A stretch of DNA of 64,000 nt from Tateyamaria sp. ANG-S1 (GTDB lineage: Bacteria > Pseudomonadota > Alphaproteobacteria > Rhodobacterales > Rhodobacteraceae): contig NZ_JWLL01000016.1 in NCBI RefSeq assembly GCF_000814025.1, positions 1 to 64,000 on the forward strand. The letters are read 5' to 3'. Of the stretch, positions 34,810 to 42,972 are shown piece after piece (the first letter of the stretch is position 1; each line of letters opens with the position of its first letter). Made by a program: the position numbers and the translations under genes. A model generated the notes under the pieces. That model saw nothing but the letters and a program-made list of their open reading frames with translations, was not told the DNA's origin and ran no database searches.

Positions 34810-35094
34810 ATGTCCCATTCGCAAGAATCCGCCGAAGTGGTCGCGCTGCAGGCCGTGGCGTGGATGGCGGGCAATGAAGAGATGTTGCCCGTCTTTCTGG
34901 GCGCGACAGGTGCGAGCGAGGCAGACATGCGCGCGGGTGTGGGAGATCCCGCCTTTCTGGGCGCGCTTCTGGATTTCATAATGATGGATGATGCCTGGGT
35001 CACGGCGTTCTGCGACGCACAGGGCCTGCCTTACGACGCACCGATGCGGGCACGCATGGCGCTGCCGGGTGGCGGAGACGTGCATTGGACGTGA
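34810..35094 (+). CDS. DUF3572-like small protein
   Basis: 94 residues; a GTG just before gives one extra residue. The sequence (AEVVALQAVAWMAGNEEMLPVFLGATG, DPAFLGALLDFIMMDDAWVTAFC) matches small DUF3572 proteins of alphaproteobacteria, function unknown. It overlaps the following HAD gene by four bases (GTGA). Confidence 0.75.
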   Translation: MSHSQESAEVVALQAVAWMAGNEEMLPVFLGATGASEADMRAGVGDPAFLGALLDFIMMDDAWVTAFCDAQGLPYDAPMRARMALPGGGDVHWT

Positions 35095-35807
35095 CTGCAC
35101 CACCTGCGCCGGTCCGCGGCGTGATCTTTGACAAGGACGGCACGCTCTTTGACTTTTCCACGACGTGGGAAGCGTGGGCCGCCGCATTTCTGCGCCGGGC
35201 AGCCAAAGGGGACGAGGCCCTGGCCGAGCGGGCGGGTGCGGCCATTGGCTTTGACCTGTTGCGCGCCCGATTTGCACGCGACAGCATCGTGATTGCTGGA
35301 ACGCCAACCGAGATCGCGGCGGAGCTTGCAGCCCATTTTCCGGATCTGTCGCCTGACGACATGATCCTCCTTCTGAACCAGGAGGCGTCACGGGCACCGC
35401 AGGCGGAGGCTGTGCCTCTTGTGCCCTTGCTGACTGCCTTGCGCGAGCGCGGGCTTGCCCTTGGGGTCGCGACCAATGACGCCGAAACGCCCGCCCGCGC
35501 GCATCTGGCGGAAGCGCAAGTGGACGGTTTGTTCGATTTCATTGCAGGCAGCGACAGTGGCTATGGTGGCAAACCCGCGCCTGGGCAGCTTTTGGGCTTC
35601 TGCGCGCAGACTGGACTGACGCCGGATACAGTCGTCATGGTGGGCGACAGCACCCATGACCTGATGGCTGGCCGTGCCGCCGGGATGCGCACGCTTGCCG
35701 TGCTGACCGGTCTTGCGCCGCGCGAGGTGCTGGCACCTTTTGCCGATGCCGTGCTGCCCGATATCGGTGCGCTGCCCGCCTGGCTGGACGAGGTTGCCGT
35801 CCCCTGA
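35091..35807 (+). CDS. HAD-family hydrolase (phosphoglycolate phosphatase-like)
   Basis: 238 residues from GTG 35091, chosen because it overlaps the previous stop as GTGA; a TTG six bases earlier is also open. The nucleophile motif is FDKDGTLFDF, then ATNDAETP and VVMVGDSTHDLMAG, the three HAD motifs. A helical cap lies between. It probably removes phosphate from a small sugar or glycolate phosphate. Confidence 0.87.
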   Translation: MTAPPAPVRGVIFDKDGTLFDFSTTWEAWAAAFLRRAAKGDEALAERAGAAIGFDLLRARFARDSIVIAGTPTEIAAELAAHFPDLSPDDMILLLNQEASRAPQAEAVPLVPLLTALRERGLALGVATNDAETPARAHLAEAQVDGLFDFIAGSDSGYGGKPAPGQLLGFCAQTGLTPDTVVMVGDSTHDLMAGRAAGMRTLAVLTGLAPREVLAPFADAVLPDIGALPAWLDEVAVP

Positions 35808-35923
35808 CGGACCGGAATCGTCTGTTCTCTCGGAAAAAACGACACGAGCGGTCGCAAATGGAACGGTGCGCGCCCTGATGCTGCGCTGTCTTGGGGTCGG
35901 ACGGATGACCGGGGGACAGTTCC

Positions 35924-37522
35924 ATGGCAGAGATCGCGACACCTGACCAAACACCGGATCAACCACGGGGACGCAGCCGTGGCAGGGCACGGGGCGGCGG
36001 ACGGGCCGGGGCTGCGGCCCGGCGTGGCGCAGCGGTGATTGAGCAAATGCCCTGGAACCCACCTGTGGTCACGGATGCTCCGATCGAGCCGCTGTTGCCC
36101 GAGGGGGTGGAGGCCATTCACGACGGGGCCATGCGCATTCTCGAAGAGATCGGTGTTCAGTTCCTGAACGAAGAGGCGTTGGAGATCCTGCGCGAGGCTG
36201 GCTGCAAGATCAATGGTGACCTTGTGCGGATGGACCGCCATTTCGTCATGGAGATGGTGGGCAAGGCGCCGTCCACCTTTACTTTGACCCCCCGCAACCC
36301 GGACCGAACCATCACCGTGGGCGGCGGGCATATTCTGTTTGGCAACGTCTCCTCACCCCCGAACTACTGGGACATGGAGACTGGCACCAAGGTGCCCGGC
36401 ACGCGGGAGAAGTGCGCGAACCTGCTGAAGCTGACCCAATACTTCAACTGCATCCATTTCGCGGGTGGCTATCCGGTCGAGCCGGTCGATATCCACGCCA
36501 GCGTGCGCCACCTGGATGTTGTCTTTGACAAGCTGACCCTGACCGACAAGGTCATGCACGCCTATTCGCTGGGAAAGGAGCGGGTCGAGGACGTGATGGA
36601 GATGGTGCGCATCGCGGGCGGTCTGACCCACGAGGCGTTCGAGGCGACGCCGCGGATGTATACCAACATAAATTCAACCTCGCCGCTCAAGCACGACCAG
36701 CCGATGATCGACGGGTGTTTGCGTATGATCCGGCGCGGGCAGGCCGTTGTGGTGACGCCCTTTACCCTTGCGGGCGCGATGGCCCCGGTGACGATGGCAG
36801 GTGCCGTGGCCCAATCCATTGCCGAGGCGCTGTGCGCCATTGCGCTCTTCCAATACGTGGCCCCCGGCGCGCCCTGCGCCATCGGGACGTTCACCTCCAA
36901 TGTTGACATGAAGTCCGGCGCGCCCGCCTTTGGCACGCCCGAATATATGCGCGCGACCCAGATGACCGGGCAACTTGCGCGGTTCTACGGGGTGCCCATG
37001 CGGTCCTCTGGCGTGTGCGCGGCCAATGTGCCCGATGGGCAAGCCATGTGGGAGACGTCGAACAGCCTGTGGGCCGCAGTGCAGTCGGGCAGCAACATGG
37101 TCTACCACGCCGCAGGCTGGCTGGAGGGCGGGCTGATCGCGAGCCCCGAAAAGTTCATCATGGATTGCGAGATCTTGCAGCAAATTCAGCGGTATATGGA
37201 CCCTGTCATCACCGGGACGGGCCCGGATGATATTGCGCTGGAGGCCATCACCTCGGTCGGCAACGATGGACACTTCTTTGGCATTCAACACACGCAGGAC
37301 CGTTACGCGACCGCGTTCTACCAGCCCTTTTTGAGTGATTGGAAAAACTACGAAGGTTGGGAGGCTGCAGGTGCTGTCTGGACGCCGGAGCGGGCGCATC
37401 GGATGTTCAAGGACATCATCGGCAGCTTTGAAGCCCCGCCCATGGACGTGGCCATTCGCGACGCGTTGGCTGACTTTGTCGCGCGACGCAAAACCGAAGG
37501 CGGCGCGCCCACCGATTTCTGA
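35924..37522 (+). CDS. MttB-superfamily methyltransferase, non-pyrrolysine type
   Basis: 532 residues, continuous, without an in-frame amber. This separates it from pyrrolysine-containing trimethylamine methyltransferases. The barrel shows FNCIHFAGGYPVEPVDIH, NINSTSPLKHDQPMIDG, VVTPFTLAGAMAPVTMAGA and FGIQHTQDRYATAFYQPFLSDW. An Arg/Gly-rich N-terminal extension occupies the first 35 residues. Relatives demethylate glycine betaine or other quaternary amines with a corrinoid protein. No corrinoid or methylcobalamin:THF partner is adjacent. The carnitine cluster 8 kb upstream would supply glycine betaine, so that substrate is plausible but unproven. Confidence 0.88.
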   Translation: MAEIATPDQTPDQPRGRSRGRARGGGRAGAAARRGAAVIEQMPWNPPVVTDAPIEPLLPEGVEAIHDGAMRILEEIGVQFLNEEALEILREAGCKINGDLVRMDRHFVMEMVGKAPSTFTLTPRNPDRTITVGGGHILFGNVSSPPNYWDMETGTKVPGTREKCANLLKLTQYFNCIHFAGGYPVEPVDIHASVRHLDVVFDKLTLTDKVMHAYSLGKERVEDVMEMVRIAGGLTHEAFEATPRMYTNINSTSPLKHDQPMIDGCLRMIRRGQAVVVTPFTLAGAMAPVTMAGAVAQSIAEALCAIALFQYVAPGAPCAIGTFTSNVDMKSGAPAFGTPEYMRATQMTGQLARFYGVPMRSSGVCAANVPDGQAMWETSNSLWAAVQSGSNMVYHAAGWLEGGLIASPEKFIMDCEILQQIQRYMDPVITGTGPDDIALEAITSVGNDGHFFGIQHTQDRYATAFYQPFLSDWKNYEGWEAAGAVWTPERAHRMFKDIIGSFEAPPMDVAIRDALADFVARRKTEGGAPTDF

Positions 37523-37621
37523 GCCTGTGCGGTCCAATAATTAGGTCAAATTGCATCTGTTATTGGATTGTTTAGAGGTCAGCGGGCATTGTCGGTCTCG
37601 TGGAAATGGGAATGTCGCGCC

Positions 37622-38209
37622 ATGCATGGGCTGATCAATCGAGCAATTCAGTGTTTCGTGACGGACAGTTACGGGGCTGACAAATGGGTCGAAGCGACCC
37701 GCATCGCAGATCTCGACTTTGTCGAGTTCGAGGCGATGCTCACTTATGATGATGACATCACACCGCGCCTGCTGGATGCGATCAGCAACGTGCTGAACAG
37801 GCCGCGCAGCGATGTGATGGAGGATATGGGAACATATCTGGTGTCGCATCCGAATGTCGAAGCCTTGCGCCGATTGCTGCGTTTCGGCGGGGTCACATTC
37901 GTTGAATTCCTGCACTCGTTGGATGATCTGCCGGATCGCGCGCGCCTTGCTGTGTCTGATCTGAACCTGCCGCGCATCGAATTAAGGGATCACTCGCCCA
38001 CGCATTTCAGCCTGATCTGTGAAAGCCCGATGGTGGGGTATGGGCATGTGATGATGGGTATTCTGCGAACGATGGCCGATGATTACGGCGCACTTGCATT
38101 GCTTGAACATACTGGGGGCGGCGACGGGATCGAAACGATTTCGGTCACTCTGGTCGAAACTGAATTTGCTGCAGGCCGTGCATTTGATCTGGGGGCACGC
38201 GCGTCATGA
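37622..38209 (+). CDS. H-NOX family protein lacking heme ligands
   Basis: 195 residues from ATG 37622 (MHGLINRAIQCFVTDSYG). The fold follows H-NOX along its whole length: the MxGxI start, a helical N-lobe, then FVEFLHSLDDLPDRARL and the final ISVTLVE strand. Aligned without gaps to soluble guanylate cyclase (LDALHDH), the proximal heme His is Pro104. The heme-propionate motif YxSxR reads C133-x-S135-x-M137. Heme binding in the usual way therefore looks lost. The cyclase downstream overlaps by four bases and is the obvious partner. Confidence 0.85.
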   Translation: MHGLINRAIQCFVTDSYGADKWVEATRIADLDFVEFEAMLTYDDDITPRLLDAISNVLNRPRSDVMEDMGTYLVSHPNVEALRRLLRFGGVTFVEFLHSLDDLPDRARLAVSDLNLPRIELRDHSPTHFSLICESPMVGYGHVMMGILRTMADDYGALALLEHTGGGDGIETISVTLVETEFAAGRAFDLGARAS

Positions 38210-39243
38210 ACGATCACGAAGCACTCATGCAGGCCCTGGATGTTCTATGTCCGATGCATGTTGTTCTCGGGCCCACAGGACATGTGGTGCACGCAGGACC
38301 GACGCTGCAAAAGCTGCGCCCGGATGCGCAGATGGTGGGGCGTCGCTTTCTTGAAATCTTCGATCTCAAACGGCCGCGTGCGATCACCACGATGGATGCG
38401 TTGCGTGCCGCCGCTGGAACCAAGCTGCATCTTCAATTGCGCGATGCCCCCAAGACCGAGGTGAAGGGGCTGCTGGTTCCCGGCCTGACCGAAGGCCAAA
38501 GCATTGTGAACCTATCCTTTGGCATTTCGGTCGTGGATGCGGTGTCTGACTATGCGTTGACCAGCGGGGACTTTGCGGCTACCGATCTGACCGTCGAAAT
38601 GCTGTATCTGGTTGAGGCCAAGTCGGCCGCGATGGAAGCGTCCCGCAAGCTCAATCTGCGCCTTCAGGGGGCCATGATCGCAGCAGAGGAGCAGGCGTTT
38701 ACCGATACCTTGACCGGCCTCAAAAATCGCCGGGCAATGGACCATGTGGTGGCTCGCCACGTGGATTGGGGCACGCGGTTCGGCTTGATGCAGATTGATC
38801 TGGATTGGTTCAAGGCGGTGAATGATACGTTGGGCCATGCCGCAGGCGATCATGTATTGCAGACGGTTGCGCGTGTCATGGTCGAAGAGACGCGGGACAG
38901 CGACACTGTCGCGCGCGTGGGCGGTGATGAGTTTGTGATCATTCTTCCGCATGCCAAGGGTGGCGAAGCGATGGAGGGTATAGGGCGCCGCATCATCGAA
39001 CGCCTGTCGCGGCCGATCCCGTTTCAGGGTGAGGTGTGCAAGATCTCTGCCAGCATCGGGTCCGCCATTTATGACCCGGCATCGAAGCAAAGCGTCGCCG
39101 AGGTGATGGATGACGCCGATGTGGCGCTTTATGCCTCCAAGCACGGTGGCCGTGGGCAACAGACCCACTATGTCCCCGCACTCCGGCGTTCTGCTGAAAA
39201 CCTCGCTCCGCCCAAAGGCCGCGACGTGGAACGGGAGTCCTAG
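38206..39243 (+). CDS. Diguanylate cyclase with HNOBA-like sensor domain
   Basis: 345 residues. Residues about 1-115 resemble the heme-NO-binding-associated (HNOBA) domain that pairs with H-NOX (LCPMHVVLGPTGHVVHAGPTLQKL, GRRFLEIFDLKRPRA). A coiled coil near 125-165 leads to GGDEF (motif 239-243), with an inhibitory site RDSD at 230-233. ATGA overlap with the H-NOX gene indicates translational coupling. Catalysis looks intact. The unusual point is that its sensor partner has lost the heme ligands. Confidence 0.9.
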   Translation: MNDHEALMQALDVLCPMHVVLGPTGHVVHAGPTLQKLRPDAQMVGRRFLEIFDLKRPRAITTMDALRAAAGTKLHLQLRDAPKTEVKGLLVPGLTEGQSIVNLSFGISVVDAVSDYALTSGDFAATDLTVEMLYLVEAKSAAMEASRKLNLRLQGAMIAAEEQAFTDTLTGLKNRRAMDHVVARHVDWGTRFGLMQIDLDWFKAVNDTLGHAAGDHVLQTVARVMVEETRDSDTVARVGGDEFVIILPHAKGGEAMEGIGRRIIERLSRPIPFQGEVCKISASIGSAIYDPASKQSVAEVMDDADVALYASKHGGRGQQTHYVPALRRSAENLAPPKGRDVERES

Positions 39244-39676
39244 GCGATAAACTCAATGCCGACGCGCGTTGTTTGGTACCCTTCGACTGTGTTGATTATG
39301 CGTCGACGCAGCTTAGTAGTGATCGCTGAGACACTCGTGTGAAGCGACCAGCGGCCAAGTTAGAAGCGCCTTGGTCGGTTTCCTGCGGGCCGGGACATGC
39401 AAGTCCATTTGATGGGAGTATCCCGGTCGCCGGAAGCCCGCTGATAAATACATAAGCAGCGCGACTGATGCGATGAGTGGCTTACGTGTTAATCGTTTCA
39501 CCAACCAGCCGGCGCATACGCCAACTTCTCATGCTTATAGGGAAAAGTGTGGCAATCCGTAGGGTAAGCCAAGAAGTAAATGAAATCAACGGCTTGAAGT
39601 GTCCAACTGGTTGCTTCGACCCCATTGAATTTATTCAAGAAAACCGGGGTCCGTCCAACCGTCTAAAGCTAGTCCA
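39244..39676. other. Gene-less left edge of the tRNA-Glu element
   Basis: 433 bases with lower GC than the surroundings and no convincing gene. It holds a TGCGTCGACGCA palindrome (39299-39310) and, at 39550-39564, a degenerate copy of the tRNA-Glu 3' end. The left boundary of the mobile element probably lies in this stretch. Confidence 0.6.
39550..39564 (+). repeat. Candidate left attachment site
   Basis: TGGCAATCCGTAGGG matches the 3' terminus of tRNA-Glu (42795-42809) at 13 of 15 positions in the same orientation. Confidence 0.5.
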
Positions 39677-40549
39677 ATGAGTCGCTCGGAGGTCAAGGCC
39701 GATGCGGCCTTTCATACATTCGACCCAGACATCGCCATGCTGGTGGGCGTCAACGCGGCGGTCGTCTATCGCAACCTCGTCTTCTGGGTCCGTCACAATG
39801 AAACTAATCGGCGCAACTTCCATGAAGGCCGCTACTGGACCTATAACTCCCTTTCCGCCTTCGATAAGAAGTTCCCATATCTGACCGCCAAGCAGATCAG
39901 AACAGCACTAGACAAGCTGGTTGAGGCTGGGCTGATCCTCAAGGGGAACTTTGCCCAAGACAAGTTTAAGCGCGCGAACTGGTATGCCTTGGGCGAACCG
40001 ATTTGCCTAGAAGGGCAAATGGAGCGACCCGAAAGGTCAGATGATGCATTTGCCCCAGAGGACAGCGCATCGGCCCCTGAGGGCAAATGTAATACGAACA
40101 TATCAGAACCATATTCTAAACCAGATCCTTCCAGCGCGGAGGAGGCGGATGCTGACCTTGAAATCGTCTGGGCGGCTTAACCTGAAGACCGTAGGCGGGA
40201 CCGAAAAGCTTGTCGCCAACTTGTGAAGGATATCCTACGGCAGATTTCCAGGGATGAGTTGGTGGTAGCCCCCCAAGCCTATTCGACAGAAAGCGCAGAT
40301 TTCACCAGAAGCAAGGTAGCATTCATCGACAACTGGCTGCGGGATCGAAAGTGGCAGCGGCATGTTGATGATCTGAGGCTTGTTCGGGTGGAGGCAGAAG
40401 CGGCGGCAGTGAAACGTGCCGAACAGATTGCAGGCTGGATCAGGACGCGCCACGGGATGTGTCGGCACCTGACGAAGACTCAATTGCATGACGTCGTTGG
40501 CCACAATCTCATCACGCTCGATGATGCGCAAGCTGCAGGGTGCCTGTGA
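39677..40549 (+). pseudogene. Plasmid/phage-type replication protein interrupted by TAA
   Basis: Two open segments in one frame (39677-40177 and 40181-40549) are separated by TAA at 40178-40180. Around the stop the text reads EIVWAA-stop-PEDRRRDRK. In related proteins a Tyr stands at this point (WxxYPxDRxR), so a TAT/TAC to TAA change explains it. The N-terminal part has a winged-helix look (YWTYNSLSAFDKKFPYLTAKQIRTALDKLVEAGLI), typical of replication initiators or replisome organisers. The whole product would be about 290 residues. Loss of the C-terminal third probably inactivates it. Confidence 0.75.
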
Positions 40550-40650
40550 TGTTGCGGTCTCCACTCTCCCACAAAGCCCCCTTAGCAACATCAGACCGCA
40601 CGCCCACCAAAAGGCTGGCGCGGGCTGGTGTTGCAGCCGCGGAAGGCGGC
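40547..40650. other. Candidate origin of transfer upstream of relaxase
   Basis: TGATGTTGC (40547-40555) is repeated inverted as GCAACATCA (40585-40593). TGCGGTCT (40553-40560) is likewise inverted as AGACCGCA (40593-40600). A GCCGC-GGAAG-GCGGC hairpin follows (40636-40650). No gene is credible between 40550 and 40778, and the relaxase starts at 40779. Position and nested inverted repeats are what an oriT would show. Confidence 0.45.
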
Positions 40651-40778
40651 TTCGGTCCCGCTGGGATCGGCGGCACAGCCGCTTGGTTGGGTGCAGGGGC
40701 GCGGCGCCCTGCCCGGCGAGTTGCTTGCAACTCAATAGTCGGTCCATATTGCGTTTGCTTTGAAACTGGGGGGCTGTG

Positions 40779-42131
40779 ATGTCCGGTCCCCAATTCATGC
40801 ACCTTCAGTCCTATTCGCGCAAAGCCAATGAGGTCGGGCAGTCTGTTGAAAGGGTGCTCGCTGAAGCTTCCCGTGGACCTGAGTACAGCAAGCACGTTGC
40901 CGATCCACGCCCGCCGTCTCTCGTCTATGGCGTGGCTGCTACCGAGGTCCGGAGGCTGCATGACGAAATGGTCGCCGCTGGTGGGGTCGAGGTCGCTCTG
41001 AAGAATGGCCGAAAGGCGCGGCGCGGTATCCGAAAAGACCGGCACACATTGATGACGGCTGTTTCATCGCACCCCTTGCCGACCGATCTTGTGAACTCGA
41101 AACCCGAGGCCCGCGTCGAATACGAACGCTGGCGGGACCATAATCTTGCCTGGCTCAAGAGGCGGTTCGGCGACAAGTTGGTTTCGGTGATCGAGCATTG
41201 GGGCGAAAAGCACCCGCACATGCACGCCTATGTCTTGCCGCTTGATGATCGGACCTGTTCGGCCCGCCAGCTCAATCCAGCTTGGCAAGCCAAAGAGGAG
41301 ACGGTGGAGGCAGCCCGTGCCGAAGGTCATGACAACAAGGCCGCACTGAAACTTGGCAATGCCGCGTATCGCGCGAAGGCGCGAGATTTGCAGGACCACT
41401 ACTATGAGCATGTGAGTCTTGCCTGTGGCCTGACTCGAACTGGGCCGAAACGTGAACGGCTCAGCCGCCAGCAATGGAAGGCCCGCAAAGATCAAGCGCG
41501 GCGCGATGCCAAGCTGCAAACTGATATTGCGACGCGGGTGGAGCGCATCATTGACGCTGAGGACGCCCTGGAACAGTCTGCGGCGCAGAAAGCAGAAGAA
41601 CTCGCCGAAAAGCTGGCTTTGGTCGATCAGGCTCAGCGTGAGGCTGAGGAAGCAAAGAGACGCACTACGAAGCATGCTCGGCAAGTGGTTGACGCGGCGA
41701 AGCAGGACGCCCGTCAACTGCAACAGAAAGTGCGTGAAGAACTCGCAGCTCAGTCCGCTCAGATGGAAGCCGCAAAGGCGGACATGAAACAACAAGAACT
41801 CGCCTTTGAGCTTGAGAAAAGGCGGGTTGTCAAAAGGGTGGTGCTGGACGTTGCCGGAACAACGGTGCGTGTGCTCGTAGGCGTGTTTTCGGGGGCCGTT
41901 CGGTTCAACCCGGAACGTTCCTCAATTGAAATCTCGGATCGAGCCTTGGCGAAGAGTGTGGATGATTACGGAATCATGTCTTACCTGGAGAAACCTGTCT
42001 CGGCGATCATTTCGGCCTGGCACAAGTTGTCCGCGTTTCTGCCAAGAGCTGACCCCACACAACTGCGCTCTGACCTATCAGACGAGTTGAAATCCGCCTC
42101 GGTGCCTTTGGATCAGGGGTATGAGCCATGA
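40779..42131 (+). CDS. Mobilisation relaxase (Mob/Pre-like)
   Basis: 450 residues; ATG 40779 follows directly on an alternative GTG. N-terminal QFMHLQSYSRKAN and the HUH-type metal motif EHWGEKHPHMHAYVLP (about residue 145) mark a plasmid mobilisation relaxase of the proteobacterial Mob/Pre-like group. The usual acidic residue before Glu is replaced by Gly (WGE). A long charged coiled coil covers about 215-350, and a hydrophobic segment near 355-375 (VLDVAGTTVRVLVGVFSGAV) follows. It would nick oriT so that the element could use a helper conjugation system. Confidence 0.82.
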   Translation: MSGPQFMHLQSYSRKANEVGQSVERVLAEASRGPEYSKHVADPRPPSLVYGVAATEVRRLHDEMVAAGGVEVALKNGRKARRGIRKDRHTLMTAVSSHPLPTDLVNSKPEARVEYERWRDHNLAWLKRRFGDKLVSVIEHWGEKHPHMHAYVLPLDDRTCSARQLNPAWQAKEETVEAARAEGHDNKAALKLGNAAYRAKARDLQDHYYEHVSLACGLTRTGPKRERLSRQQWKARKDQARRDAKLQTDIATRVERIIDAEDALEQSAAQKAEELAEKLALVDQAQREAEEAKRRTTKHARQVVDAAKQDARQLQQKVREELAAQSAQMEAAKADMKQQELAFELEKRRVVKRVVLDVAGTTVRVLVGVFSGAVRFNPERSSIEISDRALAKSVDDYGIMSYLEKPVSAIISAWHKLSAFLPRADPTQLRSDLSDELKSASVPLDQGYEP

Positions 42132-42304
42132 GCGCCGATCTAGATGACCGGATCGCCTATCTGCGGCAGCAACGCCAGCTTGAAGGTGCAGTGCAGACAC
42201 AGAAGGCAGCCGACCTAGTCAAGGCGATAGATTACCTACAGACGCTTGTGCAAGAGACAGCGTTCAAGTCCGCAACTGTCGAGGCAAAGATGGCGTTTGT
42301 CTAA
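42128..42304 (+). CDS. Small mobilisation-type protein
   Basis: 58 residues (MSADLDDRIAYLRQQRQLEGA), helical and polar, ending in VEAKMAFV. The ATG overlaps the relaxase stop (ATGA), so it is translationally coupled to it. It is probably an accessory mobilisation protein; no family is recognised. Confidence 0.6.
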   Translation: MSADLDDRIAYLRQQRQLEGAVQTQKAADLVKAIDYLQTLVQETAFKSATVEAKMAFV

Positions 42305-42310
42305 GATGAG

Positions 42311-42763
42311 ATGGACAAACTTGAAACCCGCGTAAAGCGGACTCGGCATTTTGTAATTGGTGGCATTGCTGCTTCCGGTCTGCTCGGTGCGTTGATCCTT
42401 TTGGCTGCACTTTGGTCAATTAGCAACCTGAAGACTGCCGCACTGGTCGAAGTCGATACTCTGCGCACCCTTTACGCGAGCCAACCCTACAAGGTCACGT
42501 CCTTTGGCAACTGGTTCCGTGACCGTTGCCGCGAAGCAGAAGTTCCCGGATCGATACACGGCTTACGCAAGGCAGGAGCGACGAGGTTGGCCGATGCGGG
42601 AGCGTCCGACTGGGAGATCGCGTCGTATCTCGCACACACGGATACCACGCAAGCTTCGGTCTACACGAGGGCTGCAAACCGCTCGAAACTGGCCGATAGC
42701 GGCTTCGAAAAACTGGGAAAATTGTCCAACTCTTCTAAAGAGTTGGACAAGCAGGAGGGATAG
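42311..42763 (+). CDS. Chimeric ORF: short membrane protein fused to tyrosine-integrase tail
   Basis: 150 residues. The first about 58 form a small membrane protein (MDKLETRVKRTRHF, one helix IGGIAASGLLGALILLAAL). From about residue 60 (QPYKVTSFGNWFRDRC) the sequence is the C-terminal half of a tyrosine recombinase. HGLRKAGATRLADAG carries the catalytic His-x-x-Arg, YLAHTDTTQASVYTR the second His and the nucleophile Tyr. The upstream catalytic Arg and the core-binding domain are gone. A deletion most simply explains the junction. The frame is intact, so a protein may be made, but it should not recombine DNA. Confidence 0.75.
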   Translation: MDKLETRVKRTRHFVIGGIAASGLLGALILLAALWSISNLKTAALVEVDTLRTLYASQPYKVTSFGNWFRDRCREAEVPGSIHGLRKAGATRLADAGASDWEIASYLAHTDTTQASVYTRAANRSKLADSGFEKLGKLSNSSKELDKQEG

Positions 42764-42794
42764 TCCATGCTTATCAATAGCTTGTCGGGGGAGG

Positions 42795-42869
42795 TGGCAG
42801 CCCGTAGGGGAATCGAACCCCTCTTTCCAGGTTGAAAACCTGGCGTCCTAACCGATAGACGAACGGGCC
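42795..42869 (-). tRNA. tRNA-Glu (anticodon UUC)
   Basis: 75 bases including CCA. The acceptor GGCCCGT pairs with ACGGGCT, the anticodon stem CCAGG/CCTGG encloses TTTTCAA (anticodon TTC), and the T-arm is GGGGTTCGATTCCCC. The mobile element lies at its 3' side. Confidence 0.95.
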
Positions 42870-42972
42870 ATCGCTGGTGTGAGCGCTCAGATAGGCAATT
42901 CAGCGGAAGGGCGCAAGCGGAAAAAACGCCGGAGCCGATATAAATCTGCGGAATTTTCCCGTCGCCCCGTGA

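Larger units (their letters stand above)
39550..42809 (+). mobile_element. Decayed mobilisable element adjacent to tRNA-Glu
   Basis: About 3.3 kb of foreign-looking content: a replication-type protein with a nonsense codon, a candidate oriT, a relaxase, two small mobilisation-type ORFs and the C-terminal tail of a tyrosine integrase. The right end reaches the tRNA-Glu 3' end. On the left, TGGCAATCCGTAGGG (39550-39564) matches the tRNA terminal TGGCAGCCCGTAGGG (42795-42809) at 13 of 15 positions in the same orientation. This fits an attL/attR pair of a tRNA-targeting element. The integrase is truncated, so it should not excise on its own. Confidence 0.7.

Noticed and set aside
39313-39504. 63-codon minus-strand frame at the left edge of the element
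   Set aside because: No recognisable family, no ribosome site, and the region looks like remnants.
40540-40778. 79-codon frame between the replication gene and relaxase
   Set aside because: Ala/Gly/Arg-rich, with inverted repeats; more likely an origin-type region than a gene.
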